Assembly (NCBI GenBank): GCA_035236585.1 | Contig: CP141128.1 | Span: 24,395,618 to 24,459,617 of the forward strand | Source: Warburgia ugandensis | Lineage: Eukaryota; Streptophyta; Magnoliopsida; Canellales; Canellaceae | Length of the DNA stretch: 64,000 nucleotides | Direction: 5' to 3' | Part shown: positions 26,511-39,400 of the stretch, in pieces | Numbering within the stretch: the stretch's first letter is position 1 | Layout of the letters: each line of letters starts with the position of its first letter | Program-made: the position numbers and the translations under genes | The notes under the pieces: model-generated | Told to the model about the DNA's origin: nothing | The model's input: only the letters and a program-made list of their open reading frames with translations | Databases searched by the model: none

Positions 26511-29500
26511 CCAATACTGTAAGTACCATTTTCTGGCTCATGTTGTGCAAGAAATGATGCCTTAATGTAACATCCCAGGATTTTCCAAACCTTTTTCTCT
26601 ATTTTAAGTTGAAAAAACAACAGGAATTTCCTTCATTCTAGATAAACAGAGTTGAAAGTGATAATATATATGTAATTTTTATAAATCATCAATTTTTTTG
26701 GGGAGTTATGATGAAGCCTCCTCATATTTGTAAAATAAAAATCTTTTCACCTACAATTGGATAGAGATACATACCATAAGATCTCCCATATAGTCACAAT
26801 CCATTCGAATAGTTAGGACAATCATGCTATAGTCATCGATGTGTCAACATAAGTCTTAAGTTAGTTATATCACTCAAAATGAAATCTTAGACATGAATGC
26901 TAGCAAAAGAACCTATACTAAAATATATGTTGTCCCCACATCCACATCAAACCAATACTGTAAGTACCATTTTCTGGCTCAAGTTGTGCAAGAAATGATG
27001 CCTTAATGTAACATCCCAGGTTTTTCCAAACCTTTTTCTCTATTTTAAGTTGAAAAAACAACAGGAATTTCCTTCATTCTAGATAAACAGAGTTGAAAGT
27101 GATAACATATATGTAATTTTTATAAATCATCAAATTTTTTAGGGAGTTATGATGAAGCCTCCGCATATTTGTAAAATAAAAATCTTTTCACCTACGATTG
27201 GATAGAGATACATACCATAAGATCTCCCATATAGTCACAATCCATTCGAATAGTTAGGACAATCATGCTATAGTCGTCGATGTGTCAACATAAGTCTTAA
27301 GTTATGTACATCACTCAAAATGAAATCTTAGACATGGATGCTAGCAAAAGAAACTATACTAAAATATATGTTGTCCCCACATCTACATCAAACCAATACC
27401 ATAAGTACCATTTTCTGGCTCAAGTTGTGCAAGAAATGATGCCTTAATGTAACATCTTAAGTTTTTACAAACCTTTTTCTCTATTTTAATTTGAAAAAAC
27501 TGCAGGAATTTGCTTCATTCTAAAAAAACAGAGTTCAAAGTGATAATATATATGTAATTTTTATAAATCACCAAATTTTTTCGGGGAGTTATGATGAAAC
27601 CTCCACATATTTGTAAAATAATAATCCTTTCACCTACGATTGGATAGAGATACATACCGTAAGATCTCCCATATAGTCACGATCCATTTGAATAGTTAGG
27701 ACAATCATGCTATAGTCATCGATGTGTCAACATAAGTCTTAAGTTAGTTATATCACTCAAAATGAAATCTTAGACATGAATGCTAGCAAAAGAACCTATA
27801 CTAAAATATATGTTGTCCCCACATCCACATCAAACCAATACTGTAAGTACCATTTTCTGGCTCATGTTGTGCAAGAAATGATGCCTTAATGTAACATCCC
27901 AGGTTTTTACAAACCTTTTTCTCTATTTTACATTGAAAAAACAACAGGAATTTCCTTCATTCTAGATAAACAGAGTTGAAAGTGATAATATATATGTAAT
28001 TTTTATAAATCATCAATTTTTTTGCGGAGTTATGATGAAGCCTCCACATATTTGTAAAATAAAAATCTTTTCACCTACGATTGGATAGACATACATACCA
28101 TAAGATCTCCCATATAGTCACGATCCATTTGAATAGTTAGGACAATCATACTATAGTCATCGACGTGTTAACATAAGTCTTAAGTTAGGTACATCACTCA
28201 AAATGAAATCTTAGACATGAATGCTAGCAAAAGAACCTATACTAAAATATATGTTCTCCCCACATCTACATCAAACCAATACTGTAAGTACCATTTTCTG
28301 GCTCAAGTTGTGCAAGAAATGATGCCTTAATGTAACATCCAAGGTTTTTCCAAACCTTTTTCTCTATTTTAAGTTGAATAAACAACAGGAATTTCCGTCA
28401 TTCAAGGTAAACAGAGTTGAAAGTGATAATATATATGCTATTTTTATAAATCATCAAATTTTTTGGGGAGTTATGATGAAACCTCCACACATTTGTAAAA
28501 GAAAAATCTTTTCACCTACGATTGGATAGAGATACATACCATAAGATCTCCCATATAGTCACAATCCATTTGAATAGTTAGGACAATCATGCTATAGTCA
28601 TCGATGTGTCAACATAAGTCTTAAGTTAAGTACATCACTCAAAATGAAATCCTAGACATGGATGCTAGCAAAAGAAACTATACTAAAATATATGTTCTCC
28701 CCACATCTACATCAAACCAATAGCGTAGGTACCATTTTCTGGCTCAAGTTGTGCAAGAAATAATGACTTAATGTAACATCTCAAAATTTTCCAAACATTT
28801 TTATTTATTTTAAGCTGAAAAAACAGTAGGAATTTCCTTCATTCTAGAAAAACAGAGTTCAAGGTGATAATATATATGTAATTTTTAAAATTCATCAATT
28901 TCTTTCGGGGAGTTATGATGAAGCCTCCGCATATTTGTAAAATAAAAAAATCTTTTCACCTACGATTGGATAGATATACATACCATAAGATCTCCCACAT
29001 AGTCACGATCCATTTGAATAGTTAGGACAATCATACTATTGTCATCGATGTGTTAACATAAGTCTTAAGTTAGGTACATCACTCAAAATGAAATCTTAGA
29101 CATGAATGCTAGCAAAAGAACCTATACTAAAATATATGTTCTCCCCACATCTACATCAAACCAATACTGTAAGTACCATTTTCTGGCTCAAGTTGTGCAA
29201 GAAATGATGCCTTCATGTAACATCCCAAGTTTTTCCAAACCTTTTTCTCTATTTTAAGTTGGAAAAACAAGAGGAATTTCCTTCATTCTAGGTAAACAGA
29301 GTTGAAAGTGATAATATATATGCAATTTTTATAAATCATCAAATTTTTTGGGGAGTTATGATGAAACCTCCACACATTTGTAAAATAAAAATCTTTTCAC
29401 CTACGATTGGATAGATATACATACCATAAGATCTCCCATATAGTCACAATCCATTTGAATAGTTAGGACAATCATGCTATAGTCATCGATGTGTCAACAT

Positions 29501-32500
29501 AAGTCTTAAGTTAAGTACATCACTCAAAATGAAATCCTAGACATGGATGCTAGCAAAAGAAACTATACTAAAATATATGTTCTCCCCACATCTACATCAA
29601 ACCAATAGCGTAAGTACCGTTTTCTGGCTCAAGTTGTGCAAGAAATAATGCCTTAATGTAACATCTCAAAATTTTCCAAACATTTTTATTTATTTTAAGC
29701 TGAAAAAATAGTAGGAATTTCCTTCATTCTAGAAAAACAGAGTTCAAAGTGATAATATATATGTAATTTTTAAAATTCATCAATTTCTTTCGGGGAGTTA
29801 TGATGAAGCCTCCGCATATTTGTAAAATAAAAATCTTTTCACCTATGATTGGATAGACATACATACCATAAGATCTCCCATATAGTCACAATCCATATTA
29901 ATAGTTAGGACAATCATGCTATAGTCATCGATGTGTCAACATAAGTTTTAAGTTAAGTACGTCACTCAAAATGAAATCCTAGACATGGATGCTAGCAAAA
30001 GAAACTATACTAAAATATATGTTGTCCCCACATCTACATCAAACCAATACCGTAAGTACCATTTTCTGGCTCAAGTTGTGCAAGAAATGATGCCTTAATG
30101 TTACATCTTAAGTTTTTACAAACCTTTTTCTCTATTTTAAGTTGAAAAAACTGCAGGAATTTGCTTCATTCTAGAAAAACAGAGTTCAAAGTGATAATAT
30201 ATATGTAATTTTTATAAATCACCAAATTTTTTCGAGGAGTTATGATGAAACCTCCACATATTTGGAAAATAAAAATCTTTTCACCTATGATTGGATAGAG
30301 ATACATACCATAAGATCTCCCATATAGTCACAATCCATTTGAATAGTTAGGAGAATCATACTATAGTCATCGATGTGTCAACATAAGTCTTAATTACATT
30401 ACTCAAAACGAAATCCTATACATGGATGCTCGCTAAAGAACCTATACTAAAACATATGTTCTCCCCACATCTACATCAAACCAAAACCGTAAGTACCATT
30501 TTCTAGCTCAAGTTGTGCAAGAAATGATGTTGTAATTTAACATCTCAAGTTTTTCCAAACCTTTTTATTTATTTTAAGTTTAAAAAACAGCAGGAATTTC
30601 CTTCATTCTAGAAAAACAGAGTTGAAAGTGATAATATATAATTAATTTTGAAAATTCATCTATTTCTTTCGAGGAGTTATGATGAAACCTCCACATATTT
30701 GTAAAACAAAAATCTTTTCACTTACGATTGGATAGAGATAGATACCATAAGATCTCCCATATAGTCACAATCCATTTGAATAGTTAGGACAATCATACTA
30801 TAGTCATCGATGTGCCAACATAAGTCTTAAGTTAAGTACATCACTCAAAATGAAATCCTAGACATGGATGCGAGCAAAAGAAACTATACTAAAATATATG
30901 TTCTCCCCACATCTACATCAAACCAATACCGTAAGTACCGTTTTCTCGCTCAAGTTGTGCAAGAAATAATGCCTTAATGTAACATCTCAAGTTTTTCCAA
31001 ACATTTTTATTTATTTTAAGCTGAAGAAACAGCAGGAATTTCCTTCATTCTAGAAAAACAGAGTTCAAAGTGATAATATATATGTAATATTTAAAATTCA
31101 TCAATTTCTTTCGGGGAGTAATGATGAAACCTACATGTATATGTAAAATAATAATCTTTTGACCTATGATTGGATAGAGATACATTCCATAATGCCTCCC
31201 ATATAGTCACACTCCATTTGAATAGTTAGGGCACTCATATTATAGTCATCGTTGTGTCAACATAAGTATTATTTTAAGTACATTACTCATAATGAAATCT
31301 TATACATGGTTGCTCGCAAAAGAAACTATACTAAAATATATGTTCTCCCCACATCTACATCAAACCAAAACCGTTAGTACCATTTTTTGGCTCAAGTTGT
31401 GCAAGAAACGATGCCTTAATTTAATATCTCAAATTTTTCCAAACCCTTTTATTTATTTTAAGTTCAAAACACAGCAAGAATTTCCTTCATTCTAGAAAAA
31501 CAGAGTTCAAAGTGATAATATATATGTAATTTTTAAAATTCATCAATTTCTTTCGGGAAGTTATGATGAAAGCTCCACATATTTGTAAAATAATAATCAT
31601 TTAACCTATGATTGGGAGGAGATACATACCACAAGTTCTCCCATATAGTCACAATCCATTTGACTACTTAGGACAATCATACTATAGTCATCATTGTGTT
31701 AACATATGTCTTAAGTTAAGTACATTACTAAAAATGAAATCCTGTACATGGATGCTAGCATAAGAAACTACACTAAAAAATATGTTCTCGCCACATCTAC
31801 ATCAAACCAAAACCATAATTATCATTTTTATGCTCAAGTTGTGCAAGAAATGATGCCTTAATGTAACATCTCAGGTTTTTCCGCACCTTTTTATTTATTT
31901 TAAGTTGAAAAAACAGCAGGAATTTCATTCATTCTTGAAAATCAGTGTTCAAAGTGATAATATATAAGTAATTTTTATAAATCATCAAACTCTTTCGGGG
32001 AGTTATGATGAAACCTCCACATATTTGTAAAATAATAATCTTTTGACCTACGATTGGATAGAGATACATACCATAAGATATCCCATATAGTCACGATCCA
32101 TTTGAATAGTTAGGCCAATCATACTATAGTCATCGATGTGTTAACATAAGTCTTAAGTTAAGTACATCACTCAAAATGAAATCCTAAACATGGATGCTAG
32201 CAAAAGAAACTATACTAAAATATATGTTCTCCCCACATCTACATCACACCAACACCGTAAGTACTATTTTCTGGCTCAAGTTGTGCAAGAAATGATGCCT
32301 TAATGTAACATCTAAAGTTTTTCCAAACCTTTTTCTCTATTTTGAGTAGGAAAAATAGCAGGAATTTACTTCATTCTAGAAAAACAGAGTTCAAAGTGAT
32401 AATATATATGAAATTTTTAAAATTCATCAATTTCTCTCGGGGAGTTATGATGAAACCTCCATGTATATGTAAAATAATAATCTTTTGACCTATGATTGGA

Positions 32501-33854
32501 TAGAGATACATACCATAAGATCTCCCATATAGTCACTATCCTTTTGAATGTTTAGGACAATCATACCATAGTCATCGACGTGTCAACATATGTTTTAAGT
32601 TAAGTACATTACTCAAAATGAAATCCTATACATGGATGCTAGTGAAAGAAACTATAGTAAAATATATGTTCTCCCCACATTTATGGCAAACCAAAACCGT
32701 AAGTACCATTTTTTGGTTCAAGTTGTGCAAGAAATGATGCCCTTTTATTTATTTTACGTTGAAAAACAGCTAGAATTTCCTTCATTTTAGCCAAACAGAG
32801 TTCAAAGTGATAATATATAAGTGATTTTTAAAATTCATTAATTTCTTCGGGGGTGTTATGATGAAACCTCCACATATATTTAAAATAATAATCTTTAAAC
32901 CTATGATTGAATAGAGATACATACCATAAGATCTCCCATACAGTCACAATCCATTTGAATAGTTAGGACAATCATAGTATAGTCATCGATGTGTTAACAT
33001 AAGTATTAAGTTAAGTACATTTCTCAAAATGAAATCCTATACATGGATGCTAGCGAAAGAAACTACGCTAAAACATATGTTCTCCCCATATCTACATCAA
33101 ACCAAAACCGTAAGTACCATTTTTTTGCTCAAGTTGTGCAAGAAATGATGCCTTATTGTAACATCTCAAGTTTTTCCAAACGTTTTTATTTATTTTAAGT
33201 TTTAAAAACAGCAGGAATTTCATTCATTCTAGAAAAACTGGGTTCAATGTGATGATATATAAAGTAATTTATAAAAATCATTAAATTCTTTTGAGGAGTT
33301 ATGATGAAACCTCCACATATATGTAAATTAATAATCTTTTAACATATGATTCGGTAGAAATACATACCATAAGATCTCCCATATAGTCACAATCCATTTA
33401 AATAGTTAGGACAATCATACTATAGTCATCGAGGTGTTAACATAAGTATTAAGTTAAGTACATTACTGAAAATGAAATCCTATACATGGATGGTAGCAAA
33501 AGAAACTATACTAAAATATATGTTCTCCCCACATCTACATCACACCAATACCATAAGTACCATTTTTTGGCTCAAGTTGTGCAAGAAATGATGCCTTAAT
33601 GTAACAACTCATGTTTTTCCAAACCTTTTGCTTTATTTTAAGTTGAAAAAATAGCAGGAATTTCCTTCATTCTAGAAAAATAGAGTTCAAAGTGATACTA
33701 TATAAGTAATTGTTAAAATTCATTAATTTCTTTCGGGGAGTTATGATGAAACCTCCATGTATATGTAAAATAATAATCTTTTAACCTGTGATTGGAAAGA
33801 GATACATTCCATAAGGTCTTCGATATAGTCACAATCCATTTGAATAGTTAGGAC

Positions 33855-36403
33855 TATGACAACCCGGGTTTTTGAAACATGATTTGTAAAGTATTTTGAA
33901 AGGCAGGGCCCTTAAGAGTGTAAAAAAATTTCACAAAACAAAGCAGCGGAAATTCTTTTCTTTAGAGCCTGTTTTTGAAAACCCAACTCACCACTTCATA
34001 CATAACATAAGTAGAATTTGTGTGCAAAATAAAATTCCATTGAAGGAATATACTTTTATTAAACTCCAGGATCCATCCAGTGGTTCACAGTACAGCCAAA
34101 TCTAGTGCAATACTTGTCTAAATTACATAATCCAAAACTCAAGCTCACCATACAATAAAACTCTCAACAAAGAAAATACATGTCTTCAAGGGTATACCTT
34201 AAAGATTATTCTCTTCGAGTCTTCTATAGTCTTCACCTCCTAACTCTCCTTCCCTGGATCTGAGATATTGCAACAAGTACAATATCTCAGCAAGCAATGC
34301 TTGGTAGGGGATTCAAGAAACATAATAATTGCTAAGGTAATTACAATACTTCATAATCTCATTATCCTTAAACATACTCTTTACTTTGTAAGTTATCTAT
34401 ATCTATATACATACATACCCTTCATGGGTAAACTAGTTAAATTTGTGAAAATAGTCAAATATCATGCCCAACTAAGCTGATCAATTCTCTTCGCTTTGAG
34501 AATTTAGTATTACAGCTAATCTTATACTGGGAATTTCCCTTCTTGGGAAATATTGGTAATATACAATTACCTAGCATTTCATTATGCTATAACATAAGGC
34601 ATTTCACTCTGCCTATTCCAATATGCATCATAGTGCAAAATAATCAGAAAGGTTGTTATGCTGTAGTCTGATCCGTACTAGCACGCTCGGATAACTACCC
34701 TGTTCACCACTGATCCCACCATGAAAAATATTATGTCACTGCCTGTATGGGGGGGCAAGACTTTCACAGTGATGGCCTTCCCATAATTGCCACCACTCGA
34801 CTTTTAGCCTCTCATTGGGCATGGTATCATGATATCATCAAATTTCAAGGAGCGGGTGGCCAAACCCTCATAACTCCTCTAGCAATAGCATTCCCTAGGC
34901 TTATGCCTATTAAAACAAACTCACAAGCCTCTAAGCTTGTATGTAAAATAGATTTCATATATATCAGACCATATGTCTGTTTACTTAGGGTTGAAATATT
35001 TTCTAGTTCCCTATTCACTTATAGTTTGGTCCTTAACCATCTTATATGTGTTTGGTTGGATTGTAAGGTTTTTAAGAGATAGTACAAGTATTATCATTAC
35101 TCTTGTCAACATAAGATCATGAGTACAATCATGTATATCTCATGTAAATGCATTCATCAAATCCTCCTACCTTTAAGGATTGATCTCTTTTCCCCAATCT
35201 TCCATGATCCTGACTGATCTCTTTTCCCCAATTCTAGGGGTTTTGGACCCTTCTGGATTGATTGGTGCAGTCAGATTTTTCATTTGAGCACTCTATCATC
35301 CATAATTAAGGGTTCTGTTGTTTACTTTATTTTTACCTTTTTATTACCAAAATAAATTACAGTAAAATAAAAATTATATAAAATAGTACTAAACATCTAT
35401 GAAAAGGATTTCCACCTACCTAATTGGAGAGAAAACCTCGGTTATATGCCCAATTTAAAAAATACCTTGTTGATGGAGATATGGCCTAAAATCCACCTTT
35501 CTTGCAAATATCCATTGTTTGAACCGTTGGATCTTGAAATTTCTTTGGGGGTTATGTAGAATAGATATGTTGGGAAGTTTTGGACTGTGAAATTGATCAA
35601 ATTAGATCTGGAACAGAGTGCCTAATTGATTTTAGGTCTCTTGTTACAATCTAAAAAGAAAAACAAGTTGAAAAGAGATCTAGCTCTTGGAAATTTTGGG
35701 TTTTTGGGGAGGGATCTAGATCTAATTTTTTAGGGAGATTGAAGAGAATTTTGTGGGGATTTTATGAGGATTTTTGGGGTTGTATTTCTAGGCATTTTGT
35801 GTCTTTTTTCATGATTATAATTTTTTATTCTTTTATTATTAAATGGCATGAAAATCTTCCATGCTCCATTTTTTCTTCCCCATGCCTAATTTTTCTTCCC
35901 CAAGACTAGTTGATATTTGTTGACCCATGATTCAAGTGGGCTACTGATAAAATTGGTTGTTGGGTCCCTTGTGGGCCCCATGTGGGCCCCACATGGTGTA
36001 AAAAGACCGTTTTGCCATTTATGCATAAAATTTTGGGTTTTATTCCCATGATCTCGGATTTGAGTGTACTTAGTGGCGTTGGATTCGTATTTCTCAATAC
36101 ATTCTAAATTTTGATGACCTCATATTTTGATTTTTGGGACATTTTGGGTAAAATTACTATTTTACCCCTTTTGTCCATGAAATGAAGAAACTTAAGGATT
36201 TCTCATCCGAATTCGAAATTTGTCGTGCTTACAGTCATTTTGAAGGATTTGCCAAGTTTAATTTCAATTTTACGTGTCTTATGATTTGATTATACTTTTA
36301 TAAAAAGCATATTTTAAATAACCCTAATATTTCAGCCCGAAATATCTGAAACTCAAACTTTATTGATTTTTCTCAATCAATTACAAAAATTGGGGTTATT
36401 ACA
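33855..36403 (-). mobile_element. Solo LTR, family B (B1)
   Basis: A 2549 bp LTR without internal region, in the satellite between TAGTT and AATCATAC. Flanks AGGAC (33850-33854) and AAGAC (36404-36408) are the 5-bp target duplication with one mutation, and the satellite phase continues across it. On the plus strand it runs from TATGACAACCCGGG (original TGTGACGACCCGGG) to GGGGTTATTACA. It matches 55863-57229, then skips to sequence equivalent to about 62965 onward, so it carries a large internal LTR deletion near 35220-35240. Solo LTRs arise by recombination between the two LTRs of an element. Its TATA site is mutated (TGTATTTCTAGG at 35781). The 111-codon plus-strand frame at 34747-35082 runs antisense to the element and shows no domain. 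Confidence 0.9.
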
Positions 36404-39400
36404 AAGACAATCATACTATAGTCATGGATGTGTTAACATAAGTCTTAAGTTAAGTACATGTATCAAAATGAAATCCTATACATGGATGCTAGCAAAAGAA
36501 ACTATACTAAAATATATGTTCTCCCCACATCTACATCACACCAATACCGTAAGTACCATTTTCTGGCTCAAGTTGTGAAAGAAATGGTGCCTTAATGTAA
36601 CATCGCAAGTTTTTCCAAACCTTTTGCTTTATTTTAAGTAGAAAAAATAGCAGGAATTTCCTTCATTCTAGAAAAATAGAGTTCAAAGTGATACTATATA
36701 AGTAATTTTTAAAATTCATCAATTTCTTCGGGGGTGTTATGATGAAACCTCCACATATATGTAAAATAATAATCTTTAAACATATGAGTGGATACAGATA
36801 CAAACCATAAGATCTCCCATATACTCACAATCCATTTGAATAGTTAGGACAATCATACTATAGTCATCAATGTGTTAACATAAGTATTAAGTTAAGTACA
36901 GTACTCAGAATGAAAACCTATACATGGTTGCCAGCAAAAGAAACTATACTAAAATATATGTTCTCCCCACATCTACATCGAAATAAAACCGTAAGTACCA
37001 TTTTTTGGCTCAAGTTGTGCAAGAAAAGACCCCTTAATGCAACAACTCAAGTTTTCCCAAACCTTTTGCTTTATTTTAGGTAGAAAAAATAGCAGGAATT
37101 TCCTTCATTCTAGAAAAATAGAGTTCAAAGTGATAATATATAAGTAACCTTTAAAATTCATCAATTTCTTTCAGGGAGTTATGAAGAAACCTCCACGTAT
37201 ATGTAAAATAATAATCTTTTAACCTATGATTGCATAGAGAAACATACCATAAGATCTCCCATATAGTCACTATCCATTTGAATAGTTAGGACATTCATAC
37301 TATAGTCAATGATGTGTTAACATATTTCTTAAGTTAGGTACATTACTCAAAATGAAATCCTAGACATGGATGCTAGCAAAAGAGACAATACTTAAATATA
37401 TGTTCTCCCCACATCTACATCACACCAATACCGTAAGTACCGTTTTCTAGCCCAAGTTGTGCAAGAAATGATGCCTTAATTTGACATCTCAAGTTTTTCC
37501 AAACCTTTTTATTTATTTTAAGTTGAAAAAGCAGCAGGAATTTCCTTCATTCAAGAAAAACAGACTTCAAGGTGATAATATATAATTAATTTTTAAAATT
37601 CATCAATTTCTTTCGAGGAGTTATGATGAAACATCCACGTATAAGTAGAAAAATAGTCTTTTAACCTGTGATTGCATAGAGATGTATACCATAAGATCTC
37701 CCATATAGTCACGATCCATTTGAATAGTTAGGACAATCATACTATAGTCATCGATGTGTTAACATAAGTCTTAAGTTAAGTACATCACTCAAAATGAAAT
37801 CCTAGATATGGATGCTAGCAAAAGAAACTATACTAAAATATATGTTCTGCCCACATCTACATCAAACCAATACCGTAAGTACCATTTTGTGGCTCAACTT
37901 GTGCATGAAATGATGCCTTAATGTAACATCTCAAGTTTTTCCAAACCTTTTTATTTATTTTAATTTGAAAAAACAGCAGGAATTTACTTCATTCTAGAAA
38001 AACAGAGTTCAAAGTGATAATATATAATTAATTTTCAAAATTCATCTATTTCTTTCGAGGAGTTATGATGAAACCTCCACATATTTGTAAAACAAAAATC
38101 TTTTCACCTACGATTGGATAGAGATACATACCATAAGATCTCCCATATAGTCACAATCCATTTCAATAGTTAGGACAATCATGCTATAGTCATCGATGTG
38201 CCAACATTAATGTCTTAAGTTAAGTACATCACTCAAAATGAAATCCTAGACATGGATGCTTGCAAAAGAAACTATACTAAAATATATGTTTTCCCCACAT
38301 CTACATCAAACCAATACCGTAAGTACCATTTTCTGGCTCAACTTGTGCATGAAATGATGCCTTAATTTAACATCTCAAGTTTTTCCAAACCTTTTTATTT
38401 ATTTTAAGATGAAAAAACAGCAGGAATTTCCCTCATTCTAGAAAAACAGAGTTCAAAGTGTTAATATATAATTAATTTTTAAAATTCATCAATTTCTTTC
38501 GGGGAGTTATGGTGAAACCTCCACGTATAAGTAAAATAATAGTCTTTTAACCTATGATTGCATAGAGATGCATACCATAAGATCTCCCATAAGGTCACAA
38601 TCCATTTGAATAGTTAAGACAATCATACTATAGTCATCGATGTGTTAACATAAGTGTTGAGTTAAGTACAACACTCAAAATGAAATCCAAGACATGGATG
38701 CAAGCAAAAGAAACTATACTAAAATATATGTTCTCCCCACATCTACATCAAACCAATACCGTAGGTACTATTTTCTGGCTCAACTTGTGCATCAAATGAT
38801 GCCTTAATGTAACATCTCAGGTTTTTCCAAACCTTTCAATTTATTTTAAGTTGAAAAAACAACAACAATTTCCTTCATTTTTGCTAGACAGAGTTCACAG
38901 TGTTAATATATATGTAACTTTTAATATTCATCAATTTCATTCGGGGAGTTTTGTTGGAACCTCCACGTATGTGTAAAATAATAATCTTTTAACCTATGAT
39001 TGGATAGAGATACATACCATAACATCTCCCATATAGTCACTATCCTTTTGAATAGTTAGGTCTATCATACTATAGTCATCGATGTGTTAACATAAGTCTT
39101 AAGTTAGGTACATTACTCAAAATGAAATCCTATACATGGATGCTAGCAAAACAAACAATACTAAAATATATGTTCTCCCCAGATCTACATCACACTAATA
39201 CAGTATGTACCATTTTCTGGCTCAAGTTGTGCAACAAATGATGCCTTAATTTAACATCTCAAGTTTTTCCAAACCTTTTTATTTATTTTATGTTGAAAAA
39301 GCAGCAGGAATTTCCTTCATTCTAGAAAAACAGAATTCAAAGTGATAATATATAATTAATTTTTAAAATTCATCATTTTCTTTCGGGGAGTTATGATGAA

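Larger units (their letters stand above)
14666..33854. repeat. Main 441-bp satellite array (about 43 units)
   Basis: Head-to-tail units, all in one orientation. Measured at GATGCC, starts fall at 15072, 15513, 15954, 16396, 16840, 17282, 17723, 18165, 18606, 19049, 19491, 19933, 20374, 20816, giving spacings of 441-444 bp. Landmarks in order: GATGCCTTAATGTAACATC, CAGCAGGAATTTCCTTCATT, GGGGAGTTATGATGAAACC, GATTGGATAGAGATACATAC, GGACAATCATACTATAGTCA, ATGTTCTCCCCACATCTAC. Unit types differ after TAACATC: CCAGGTTTTTCC with ACAACAGG; TTAAGTTTTTAC with CTGCAGG or CTGGAGG; TCAAATTTTTCC with TTTATTTATTTTAAGC. Units before about 30.3 kb are alike and mixed in higher-order patterns; those from 30.3 to 33.85 kb are more diverged, and one near 32740 has lost about 30 bp. 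The unit is AT-rich and non-coding. The small open frames in it recur with the repeat and carry no known domain. Confidence 0.98.

Noticed and set aside
14666-33854. CRISPR-like regular spacing
   Set aside because: The whole 441-bp unit repeats with no unique spacers, and the DNA is eukaryotic.
14666-33854. Hammerhead ribozyme or retrozyme origin of the satellite
   Set aside because: I found no CTGATGAG core paired with a GAAA core in the unit on either strand by eye.
34747-35082. 111-codon plus-strand frame
   Set aside because: Inside solo LTR B1 and antisense to it. The homologous stretch in B2 (56726-57132) is broken into different frames, so there is no conserved reading frame.
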